A stretch of DNA of 9,630 nucleotides, from positions 1-9,630 of the forward strand of contig CAYYJM010000245.1 in NCBI GenBank assembly GCA_964471755.1. The letters are read 5' to 3'. Shown here piece after piece: positions 1-6,449 of this stretch. The position numbers and the translations under genes were made by a program. Within the stretch, counting starts at the first letter, position 1. Every line of letters begins with the position of its first letter. The notes under the pieces were generated by a model. It saw nothing but the letters and a program-made list of their open reading frames with translations, made no database searches and was not told where the DNA came from. The DNA is from CAYYJM01 sp964471755 (lineage in GTDB: Bacteria > Planctomycetota > Planctomycetia > Gemmatales > Gemmataceae).

Positions 1-126
1 CCAGATGGCCGGCGTCCCACCCAGAAAGGGCAGGAGTAGTTTGCCGACCATCGGCTGGACCAGGAAGAGGAGACTCGCGCTGGTAAAGAGCGTCAGCGCG
101 AACATGAGCAGCATCGCGAAAGGCAC
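1..126 (-). CDS. Fused MFS/spermidine-synthase-type membrane protein, N-terminal fragment
   Basis: The visible 42 codons encode a very hydrophobic N-terminus containing the stretch FLVQPMVGKLLLPFLGGTPA followed by IW, and the gene runs off the left edge. This resembles the first transmembrane helices of large proteins, common in planctomycetes and proteobacteria, that fuse a multi-pass membrane (MFS-like) domain to a spermidine-synthase-like domain. In that family the opening helices carry a conserved (E/Q)PMVGK-LLP-LGGTPAVW-type motif. The GTG start at 124-126 is chosen because an AGGAG Shine-Dalgarno lies about 10 nt upstream (minus strand, 137-141) and because no in-frame ATG occurs upstream before a stop. 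An internal ATG at codon 5 is the alternative. The gene lies 152 bp downstream of the giant TPR protein on the same strand, with strong hairpins between them, so it is probably a separate transcription unit. The catalytic domain is outside the window, so the substrate cannot be judged. Confidence 0.8.
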   Translation of the reverse strand, partial: MPFAMLLMFALTLFTSASLLFLVQPMVGKLLLPFLGGTPAIW

Positions 127-181
127 GGAAGGTTTGCTCCTGCCATGAGCCGGATTACGGGTGGATTCCCGCGGAATGTGG

Positions 182-213
182 TGCCCCCGGCTGAGACTAC
201 GACCCCGGGGGCA
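182..213 (-). other. Strong intergenic hairpin (9-bp stem)
   Basis: The arms at 182-190 (tgcccccgg) and 205-213 (ccgggggca) are perfect reverse complements around a 14-nt loop. A competing outer pairing, ggaatg at 173-178 with cattcc at 212-217, could extend or rearrange the structure. It lies 55 nt upstream of the membrane-protein start on the minus strand. It could be a second terminator arm or a 5'-leader structure. No clear T-run follows it on either strand, so its role is open. Confidence 0.4.
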
Positions 214-238
214 TTCCGGCCAGACGGGCAGAATTTAG

Positions 239-256
239 CCGCCGGCTTGCCGGCGG
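239..256 (-). terminator. Candidate terminator hairpin after the giant TPR gene
   Basis: The arms ccgccggc (239-246) and gccggcgg (249-256) form a perfect 8-bp GC stem with a 2-nt apical gap, effectively a 7-bp stem with a 4-nt loop. The hairpin starts 22 nt after the TGA stop of the giant gene on the minus strand. The RNA that follows reads CUAAAUUCU, only moderately U-rich, so this is a plausible but imperfect intrinsic terminator. Confidence 0.45.
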
Positions 257-278
257 TCTTCGTTTCACGATGGCAAGA

Positions 279-3200
279 TCACCGCTCGACCCGATCACGA
301 ACCTGGCTGAGGGTGCGGCGCTCGATCCCCTGGATACGTTCCAGCGACGTGTTGATCATCGGCCGACTGGGTTTGCCCTGACGTTCGAGCTGAGCGCCAG
401 CCTCGAAGCTGCCGTAGGCCAGATCGTTCTTCTTCTGGGCCAGGCGAGCCAGGCCGAGATAGTAGAACGTCCGTGCGTCCTGATCGTTGGCCTCCAGCGA
501 CGCCAGCAGCAGTTTCTCGGCCTCGGCATGATCGCCCAGGAAGTAGAGCCGCACGGCCTGGCCGTACAGGCGCTCCGCTTCCAGCGGATTGATCCGGTCC
601 TCGTCGTCCCGCTTCAGAGCCGGGTGATTGCGGATCAGCAGCAGCAGACCATCGGCCTGATCGCCACGAAGGACACCGCGCAGACCCTCGGCATAGACGG
701 TCAGGGCCTGAGTCCAGCGGCCCTTGATGGCCAGGGCCTGTGCCCGGGCGTCGAACGGGGCCTTGTCGCCCAGAGCAAGAATCGCCTCGGCCAACCGCTG
801 CGCCTCCGCCCGGTTCGGACTGCCGAGCAGTTCGCCCGGCTGAAGACCCAGCGACAGCAGGACGAGCAGATCACGCAGACCCGGAACGTCGAGTCGGGTG
901 TCCTTGCCGTCGGCCGGAGCCGGAGCCACGGCCGGCTTCCGACCGCCCGGCGGAATCCACGGCTGGCTCGCCTGAACCAGACTGCGAGCCAGGGCGATCT
1001 GGTAGCGTACCGCGGCCTCGTCCGCCTTGCCGTGCCGCTTGATCGCCTCGCGATACTTCTCGATCGCGAGGTTGAACTGGTTGAGTTCCTCGGCGATCCG
1101 GCCGGCGGCGTAGCTCCCCGCAGGAGTGCCAGCCGCCTCGGCCTCGGCTGCGTCCTTCTGCGCCGCCAGCAGGGCCGGATCTTCGAGCGTGAAATGACCG
1201 CCCGTCCGGTGGACCAGCTCATCCAGTTGCAGCAGGGCCCGCTCGGCGATCAGCGGCGGACGCGCCTCGGCCGGCAGCGCTTCCACCTCGGACTTGAGCA
1301 GTTTCACCGCCTCGCCGCGTTCGCCGTGAGCCAGCAGTTCGGCCACCTGACGGATCACGAACGCGGCCGGATCGGACACCTCCGCCAACAGTTCCTTGCC
1401 GGTCACGGCAAAGGCCGAGTCCGTCGGTAGGGTCGGCAGGGCCGTCTCCAGGACCATCTTCGCCTCGCCATACTGACGCCGATTGCGGAGAATCTCACCG
1501 CGAACGACCTCGGCACTGGCCTTCTCGACGGCCGTCGCCACCGGGTCGCGGCCGACCCGGGCGATGTCGTCCTCGGCCGACTTCTCCAGGCTCGTGCCGC
1601 GTTTCTGCAACGCCTTCAGGTAGGTCGGCATGACCTCGGCCGCACGTCGGCTCTCCTTGAGCTGGGCGTTCAGGCCGGACACTTCCTTCGCCTGACGGTC
1701 CTTCAGTTCGGCCGTCTGCTTCTCGTAGAAGGTCTTCTGATCGGCCAGGGCCGTGACCTTGTCCGCCTTCAGGGCGGCCGTGTCCGTCTCGTACTTCTTC
1801 TCCTGGTCGGAGAGATCCTTGCGCAGCATCCGCATCGTCGCGCCGGGGTCCTTCATCTCGGCCGTCTTGATCACTTCCTGAAGGCCCTTGAGGAACTGCG
1901 GCCGATTCGGCTTCTCCGGGGCGACCTTCGCCTCGACGAGCAGTTTGCCCGCGCCGTCCACGAAGGTGTTCGCCTCATCACGAGCCGCGATCGTCGTCGC
2001 CAGCTCCTTTTCCGTGGTGGTCAGCTTCGTCTGGAGGTCCGCGGCCTGCTTCTTCGTCGTGGTCAGGTCCAGGGTCAGCGTCTCGTTGGTCTTCTTCGCG
2101 TCACCGTAGTCCTTCACCAGCTTGGTGATCTTCTCACTGTCGGCCTTGCGATCGGTGATCACCTTCTCCACCCCGGCGGCGAGGTCGTTCGGGTTGTCGA
2201 TCAGCTTCGCGTCGGCCAGCTTGGTGCCGACCTTGCTCAGCGTGTCGGACGCGACCTTGCCGTCGGCGGCGTCCTTGAGAGCGGCGGCCAGGGCCTTGTT
2301 CGGGTCGGCCTTATCGACCAGGTAGCCGCCCTTCTTGAGGTTCTCCTGGCCTTCGTAGGCCGCGCGGAGTTCCTTGCACGCTCGCAGGAAGATTTCCTCG
2401 GTCGGATCGCTCTCGGGATTCTGGGCCTGATTCAGGCGGGCGAAGCGCCGTTTCTCGTGGGCCTCGATCGCTCGAGTCAGGGCGAGCCGGGCCTCGGAGA
2501 ACTTGTGTTCCCGGCCGAGCTTGATCGCCTGCCAGAAATCGAACCCCGCCTCGGGCAGCGCGACCGGAGCCGGTGCCGGCATCGGCATCGGCATGGGCAT
2601 CGGCGGTTGCGGCTGCGGCTGCGGTTGAACGACCGGCGGTTGCAGGCCGAGCATCACGCTCAGGAGCAACGTCGATACCTGCGGAGCGGGGGCTGGCGGA
2701 GCCGGCGGCACGGGCGGGGCCGGCGGCACGGGCGGCTTCTGCTCCTCCTTGCGGAGTTGCAGGCGGATCTGCGCCGCCTCGATGCGTCGCTGGGCCGTGG
2801 CGTCGGCCTTGAACTGGACGCTGGCTTCCAGCAAGGTCTTCTCGGCCGAGGCCAGGTCACCGGTCGTCATCTGGAGCTGGGCCAGGGTCAGCAGCGCGTC
2901 GGCCGTCTTGGCCTCCTGCAAGGTCTGGGCGGCCTGCTTGAGTTCCTCGTCGCCGGCCTGGATCGGAGCCCCGGCCAGGGCCTGTTTTTGCAGGTAATTC
3001 TGGAAGCGGAACTGACCGAGCAGGGCCTGATCCTCCGGCTTCTGAACGGGCAGGCTGTCGGGTCGAACCTGGTTCGCCTTCTCGAAGTCGCCATGTTGCA
3101 GAGCCACGGCCAGGTCGGCGAACGTCGGAGCCGGCGGCACGACCGGTTTGGGAGCCTCGCGGCGCTCGTTCACCGGAAGGCCGACCGCGTCGCCGACCAT

Positions 3201-5048
3201 CGGCATCGGATCGTAGCCATACAGGGCCGCCCCAATCAGACCGCCACCGCCGAGAAGCAGGCCGAGCAGCGTGCCGCCGAACCAGGCTCCGGCCCGGCCA
3301 CGCGGCTTCGGCTGCTTCTTCTGGCCCGCCTCGGCGCGATCCGGATCGGCCTCGGTCTCGGCGACCAGCTTCTTGCCCTTCTGAGGCTTCTTACCTGGCC
3401 TGGGTGCCGGCTTTTCCTCTGGTTCCTCGAACGGGATTTCCTCCTCGGCGGAAGGGTCCTCGAACGAGATGTCCTCCTCAGCGGGAACGTCCTCGAACGA
3501 GATGTCCTCCTCAGCGGGAACGTCCTCGAACGAGATGTCCTCCTCGACCGGCTGGTCTTCCGCCTCGAACTCGGGCTCGTCGAAGGTCATGTCCTCGATC
3601 GGATCGCTCAGCGCGGCCTCGCCGGCCAGGTCGTCTTGCCATTCCATCTCGCCCAGCGAATCCGGTCGCGGAATCCGGCCGCCGGTACGCAGGATCTCCG
3701 ACTCCTCGGAAGCGGGCGGCGGAGCCTCGAAGGCCACTGCCTCGGTCTCCTCCGTGGGCGGTTCGGTGAACTCGAAATCCTCGATCTCGGCGATGACCTC
3801 ACCGGAGGGAACCTCGTCCATCATCTGGAGCAGGTCGGCACCTTCCTCCTCGATGGCCGGATGCAGTTCGTCCAGGCGGACGGCGGAATCGCTCGCCGTG
3901 CCGGCCAGCTCGGCGGCCTCTTGCAGAATGAGGTCGGACTCAGACGGGTCGCCGCCCAGATCGACCTCGTCGTCCAGGGCGAGGGTTTCCTGCTCAACGA
4001 TATCCTCGAGCATCAGGTCATCGGAATGCTCGTGGCTCGCTTCCACGGGAGCATCCTCGAAGGACACCTCGTCGAGGTCATCCGCGAGAACGGCGTTGCC
4101 GGAGGAACTCTCGATGAACTCGGGATCGAGGAACCCCTCCGCACCGAGGGAAACCTCGGACGACTCGCCGACGACCTCGGGTTCGTGAACTTCCGGGTCG
4201 TCGAGATGGACCCCGGACACGTCGGGCAGACGTGGCAGCGTTGTCGGCGCGTCGAAATCGATCTCCGGCGGGATGGCGAAGACCGCCGACGACTCGCGGA
4301 TCGGCTCTTCCGGCGGAGGACTGGGCACGTCGTCTTCCAGGACCATGACGGCGTTGGCGTCATTCAGCACGTCGGACGAGGTCGGCGGCATCAGCAGGTC
4401 ATCGTCGGGCAGCGCCGGTGGGGCACCGCCCAGATCGACGGCCGAGTCACCCGCCAGCTCCTCCGCGGCGATCTCGACCACCTCCTCGGCCTCCTCGATG
4501 GGCGGATCGTCGCTCAGCAGCGAGGCCCATTCGACGTTGGAGACGGCGCTCGGTTCGGGGCCTGGCGTTCCCCCTAGATCGATCTCATCGGAACTCTCCG
4601 CCGCCTCGATGATCTCATCCGCTTCGCCGATCTCGACTGGTTCGCCGATCTCGACTGGTTCGCCGATCTCGGCCTCTTCGACAGGCTGGTCATCGCTCAG
4701 AAGCGCGGCCCATCCCCCATCGGATACGCCACTCGGTTCCGAACTTGGCGAGGCACCCAGATCGACCTCTTCGGAAATCTCTGCCGCCTCGATGATTTCA
4801 TCCGCTTCGCCGATCTCGGCCGCTTCGGCGATCTCGGCCTCTTCAACGGGCGGGTCATCGCTCAGAAGCGCGGCCCATTCCTCCTCGGACACACCACTCG
4901 GTTCCGAACTCGGCGTTCCTCCCAGATCGATCTCTTCGATGATCTCCGCCTCCTCGATGATCTCGGGGACATCATCGAACTCGATGGGGTCGAGATCGTC
5001 CTGGTTTGAGTCGTCCGGCAGAGGAGCTTCGTCGCGATGTTTGGCCAT
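279..5048 (-). CDS. Giant acidic single-pass membrane protein with TPR-like repeats and coiled coil
   Basis: This 1589-residue protein has no name I recognise. Residues 1-545 are extremely acidic and low-complexity (Asp/Glu/Ser/Pro), with two internal repeat families. Residues 548-586 are basic and Pro-rich (motifs such as PGKKPQKGKK). A Gly/Leu-rich transmembrane helix follows at about 588-612. By the positive-inside rule the acidic arm is cytoplasmic and about 975 residues are periplasmic. The periplasmic part shows TPR-like helical pairs (about 641-765), a Pro-rich linker (771-835) with QP and MP repeats, another helical segment (835-905), a Lys/Thr/Gln-rich coiled coil (about 960-1140), and further TPR-like units (about 1175-1360 and 1412-1560; the last, around LYFLGDHAEAEKLLLASLEA, is the clearest). 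The ATG at 5046-5048 is preceded by GAGGGG at about 8 nt spacing. It follows the lipid A/OmpH block after 255 bp. An envelope-spanning scaffold is my inference. The gene call is secure; the function is unknown. Confidence 0.93.
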   Translation of the reverse strand: MAKHRDEAPLPDDSNQDDLDPIEFDDVPEIIEEAEIIEEIDLGGTPSSEPSGVSEEEWAALLSDDPPVEEAEIAEAAEIGEADEIIEAAEISEEVDLGASPSSEPSGVSDGGWAALLSDDQPVEEAEIGEPVEIGEPVEIGEADEIIEAAESSDEIDLGGTPGPEPSAVSNVEWASLLSDDPPIEEAEEVVEIAAEELAGDSAVDLGGAPPALPDDDLLMPPTSSDVLNDANAVMVLEDDVPSPPPEEPIRESSAVFAIPPEIDFDAPTTLPRLPDVSGVHLDDPEVHEPEVVGESSEVSLGAEGFLDPEFIESSSGNAVLADDLDEVSFEDAPVEASHEHSDDLMLEDIVEQETLALDDEVDLGGDPSESDLILQEAAELAGTASDSAVRLDELHPAIEEEGADLLQMMDEVPSGEVIAEIEDFEFTEPPTEETEAVAFEAPPPASEESEILRTGGRIPRPDSLGEMEWQDDLAGEAALSDPIEDMTFDEPEFEAEDQPVEEDISFEDVPAEEDISFEDVPAEEDISFEDPSAEEEIPFEEPEEKPAPRPGKKPQKGKKLVAETEADPDRAEAGQKKQPKPRGRAGAWFGGTLLGLLLGGGGLIGAALYGYDPMPMVGDAVGLPVNERREAPKPVVPPAPTFADLAVALQHGDFEKANQVRPDSLPVQKPEDQALLGQFRFQNYLQKQALAGAPIQAGDEELKQAAQTLQEAKTADALLTLAQLQMTTGDLASAEKTLLEASVQFKADATAQRRIEAAQIRLQLRKEEQKPPVPPAPPVPPAPPAPAPQVSTLLLSVMLGLQPPVVQPQPQPQPPMPMPMPMPAPAPVALPEAGFDFWQAIKLGREHKFSEARLALTRAIEAHEKRRFARLNQAQNPESDPTEEIFLRACKELRAAYEGQENLKKGGYLVDKADPNKALAAALKDAADGKVASDTLSKVGTKLADAKLIDNPNDLAAGVEKVITDRKADSEKITKLVKDYGDAKKTNETLTLDLTTTKKQAADLQTKLTTTEKELATTIAARDEANTFVDGAGKLLVEAKVAPEKPNRPQFLKGLQEVIKTAEMKDPGATMRMLRKDLSDQEKKYETDTAALKADKVTALADQKTFYEKQTAELKDRQAKEVSGLNAQLKESRRAAEVMPTYLKALQKRGTSLEKSAEDDIARVGRDPVATAVEKASAEVVRGEILRNRRQYGEAKMVLETALPTLPTDSAFAVTGKELLAEVSDPAAFVIRQVAELLAHGERGEAVKLLKSEVEALPAEARPPLIAERALLQLDELVHRTGGHFTLEDPALLAAQKDAAEAEAAGTPAGSYAAGRIAEELNQFNLAIEKYREAIKRHGKADEAAVRYQIALARSLVQASQPWIPPGGRKPAVAPAPADGKDTRLDVPGLRDLLVLLSLGLQPGELLGSPNRAEAQRLAEAILALGDKAPFDARAQALAIKGRWTQALTVYAEGLRGVLRGDQADGLLLLIRNHPALKRDDEDRINPLEAERLYGQAVRLYFLGDHAEAEKLLLASLEANDQDARTFYYLGLARLAQKKNDLAYGSFEAGAQLERQGKPSRPMINTSLERIQGIERRTLSQVRDRVER
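2577..2600 (-). repeat. Hexanucleotide Met-Pro repeat in the Pro-rich linker
   Basis: Near-identical 6-bp units (ggcatc/ggcatg) encode four Met-Pro dipeptides at residues 817-824 of the giant protein, directly after a Gln-Pro repeat (residues 809-815). This lies in the Pro-rich linker between two helical regions of the predicted periplasmic part. Such dipeptide repeats usually form stiff extended spacers, and their length can change by slippage. Confidence 0.8.
3447..3545 (-). repeat. 33-bp tandem repeat, three copies
   Basis: An 11-residue unit EEDISFEDVPA (residues 502-512 and 513-523) is followed by the variant EEDISFEDPSA (524-534) and then a degenerate EEEIPFEEPEE. The first two copies are essentially identical at the DNA level (gatgtcctcctcagcgggaa and its neighbours), which indicates recent duplication. 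The array closes the acidic arm just before the basic, membrane-proximal segment of the giant protein. Confidence 0.92.
4437..4928 (-). repeat. Three large in-frame repeats in the acidic N-terminal arm
   Basis: Three units begin with DLGG/DLGA at residues 41, 96 and 157 (lengths 55, 61 and 48 residues), and a fourth DLGG follows at 205. The shared core is DLGG-P--EPS-VS---WA-LLSDD-P-EEAE, with Trp at residues 58, 113 and 174. Copies 1 and 2 are close to identical over long stretches of DNA (for example atcgctcagaagcgcggccc in both), while copy 3 is more diverged. The conserved Trp/Leu core in an otherwise disordered acidic arm looks like a repeated short binding motif. Confidence 0.9.
4623..4670 (-). 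repeat. 18-bp tandem repeat nested inside large repeat 2
   Basis: The unit tcgccgatctcgactggt is repeated twice perfectly (4624-4641 and 4642-4659) and then partly. It encodes EIGEPV-EIGEPV-EIGE at residues 127-142. It accounts for the longer length of the second large repeat compared with the first. Confidence 0.9.
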
Positions 5049-5110
5049 GATGTTATCCCCTCATGCGGGAAGAGCGTCGGCGGGTTGCCAACGGTAGAGA
5101 TTGCACGTTC

Positions 5111-5120
5111 CGTATATTTT
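5111..5120 (-). promoter_or_regulatory. AT-rich island, possible promoter region of the giant gene
   Basis: The minus strand reads AAAATATACG here, a rare AT-rich patch in the 255-bp GC-rich interval between the oxidoreductase stop and the giant gene start. It could hold a -10 element (TATACG), but I see no convincing -35 at 16-18 bp. Support is compositional and positional only. Confidence 0.25.
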
Positions 5121-5177
5121 CCTCCTCAAGACGAACCTGAGCAACCACATTTCGGCATCTCGGCGCAGCATCGCGGC

Positions 5178-5200
5178 CGGGTCGCGGCAAAGTCGACCCG
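5178..5200. other. Intergenic hairpin (7-bp stem)
   Basis: The arms cgggtcg (5178-5184) and cgacccg (5194-5200) pair perfectly around a 9-nt loop. It is in the gene-free 255-bp interval upstream of the giant protein, with no T-run on either side. It may be an operator-like dyad or a chance structure in GC-rich DNA. Confidence 0.25.
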
Positions 5201-5245
5201 ACCGGAATAAACAGCCGAGATTGGGGAGTCGGGACAGGTGGGTTC

Positions 5246-5276
5246 CGGGACCGCCGCGCGTTTCCGGGCGTTCCCG
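5246..5276 (-). terminator. Weak candidate terminator after the oxidoreductase
   Basis: The arms cgggaccgcc (5246-5255) and ggcgttcccg (5267-5276) form a 10-position stem with one mismatch and an 11-nt loop. The stem begins 27 nt after the TGA of the oxidoreductase. No U-tract follows, so it would need Rho or be a weak or partial terminator. It marks the likely end of the OmpH-lpxC-oxidoreductase operon. Confidence 0.3.
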
Positions 5277-5303
5277 AGAGAGAAGTGTCGATCCGAACGA
5301 ACG

Positions 5304-6408
5304 TCACGCCGCCTTGCGCGCAGTCATCGTCGTGAACAGCGGCCCCAGGGGCGTCGGCAGGTGATGGGGGCCGGCGGCGGAGGTCGCCTCGCCGTCCCAG
5401 CGATGCCGCCGCAGACCGGTCACCACGGCCTGGGCCAGGGCGACGGCGTTTCGGCCCGCCACGCCATCGACGCGCGGAGTGCTGCCCGTCGTCACACTCT
5501 GCACGAAGTCGAACAGTTCGCGCGTGAGCTGGTCCCCCTCGTTACAGTCCAGCGTCAGCGTCTCCAGGTGACGTGTGAACAGTTCGGTCTTGAGACTCTG
5601 CAAGGTGGCCGGGTCGGCACGGCGCGCGTCAATCCGGCCCTTCCGGAGGCCCTCGCCCGGCTGAACGAGCGTCAGCGTCTTCCGGGCAAAATCGACTGTC
5701 GCGAACCCTTCCGGGCCGAAGACCTGCATCCGCCGGGCCGGCTCCGGGCTGACCCGGCTGGCACGGAACGTGGCCACACAGCCATCGGCAAAGTGAACCG
5801 TCGCCTGGGCCAGATCCTCATGGCCGCCCAGGACCGAGACGCCGAGCGCCTCGACGCCGACCGCCGGGGCACGGAGCAGGGCCAGCACCAGATCCAGATC
5901 GTGGATCATCATGTCCAGCACGACGCCGACATCGGTGGAGCGACCGGAGAAACCGCTAAATCGCTCACAGTGAATCGCCTTGGGCTGAATCGGCCGACGC
6001 TGTAACTCCTCGAAGGCGGGATTGAACCGCTCGATGTGGCCGACCTGCAAGACCAGGCCACGACGATNNNNNNNNNNGATGGGCCAGGGCGACGAGGTCG
6101 TCGGCCTCCTCGACCGAGGGGGTGAACGGCTTCTCGACCAGGATCGGCACGTCGGCCTCGAGGAAAGCCTTCGCCACCGGATGATGGTAGGTGGTCGGCA
6201 CGACGATCACGGCCGCCTGCACCAGCGGCAGCAGATCGCGGTAGTCGGTGAAGGCCTGGGTGCCGCATTTCAGGGCGATGGCCTGGGCCTGGGCCGGGCT
6301 GGCGTCCACCACGCCGACCAGATCGACCGAGTCGAGGCCGGCCAGGATGCGGGCATGCTCCTTGCCGAGATGGCCCACCCCCACCACACCGATGCGCAGT
6401 CGTGGCAT
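5304..6408 (-). CDS. Gfo/Idh/MocA-family NAD(P)-dependent oxidoreductase (contains assembly gap)
   Basis: This is an NAD(P)-binding sugar or nucleotide-sugar dehydrogenase of the Gfo/Idh/MocA family. The N-terminal Rossmann fold starts with GVVGVGHLGKEHARI (GxGxxG at residues 10-15). The family EKP motif with its conserved Lys is at residues 92-94 (LVEKPF). After the gap come GHIERFNPA and then D-x-x-IHDLD, whose His and Asp are the usual substrate-binding or catalytic positions. The reading frame is broken by ten Ns at 6068-6077. Removing the Ns and one copy of the GAT found on both sides restores a continuous 363-residue protein, a normal family length. The ATG at 6406-6408 has a good AAAGGAG site. 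The gene follows lpxC by 41 bp in the same direction, so a role in lipid A or surface sugar synthesis is likely. It resembles the GnnA type (UDP-GlcNAc 3-dehydrogenase), but no partner aminotransferase is in the window, so I give no symbol. Confidence 0.9.
6068..6077. other. Assembly gap (10 N) inside the oxidoreductase gene
   Basis: Ten Ns interrupt the coding sequence and shift the frame. Both flanks carry GAT (6065-6067 and 6078-6080). Collapsing this 3-bp overlap gives the residues ALAHRRGLVLQVGH in frame, matching family spacing. The gap is therefore probably a scaffolding placeholder with no missing sequence, not a biological lesion. Confidence 0.95.
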
Positions 6409-6449
6409 GTCGTCTCCTTTGGAGGCGGCCTGCGAAGCCGCCGTACACT

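Noticed and set aside
270..1430. A 386-codon plus-strand open frame opposite the C-terminal TPR region
   Set aside because: It is a reverse-strand shadow of a well-supported TPR coding sequence, with an unlikely Gln/Arg/Leu-rich composition and no recognisable motif.
2457..4577. A 706-codon open frame on the plus strand, antisense to the giant gene
   Set aside because: It mirrors the repetitive acidic coding sequence in GC-rich DNA; its product is Arg/Gly/Leu-rich low complexity with no domain, signal or convincing ribosome binding site.
3447..4928. CRISPR-like or mobile-element repeats
   Set aside because: The repeats are direct, in-frame, codon-multiple units inside one protein, without unique spacers, inverted ends or an associated transposase.
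5053..5307. An 84-codon minus-strand open frame filling the gap between the oxidoreductase and the giant gene
   Set aside because: It is Arg/Pro/Ser-rich with no motif, lacks a clear ribosome binding site, and ends over the Shine-Dalgarno of the giant gene. It is better read as intergenic, although a short leader ORF (ATG AGG GGA TAA, 5053-5064) cannot be excluded.
5304..6408. Reading the oxidoreductase as a frameshifted pseudogene or two separate genes
   Set aside because: The break coincides exactly with the run of Ns, and both halves carry intact, complementary family motifs.
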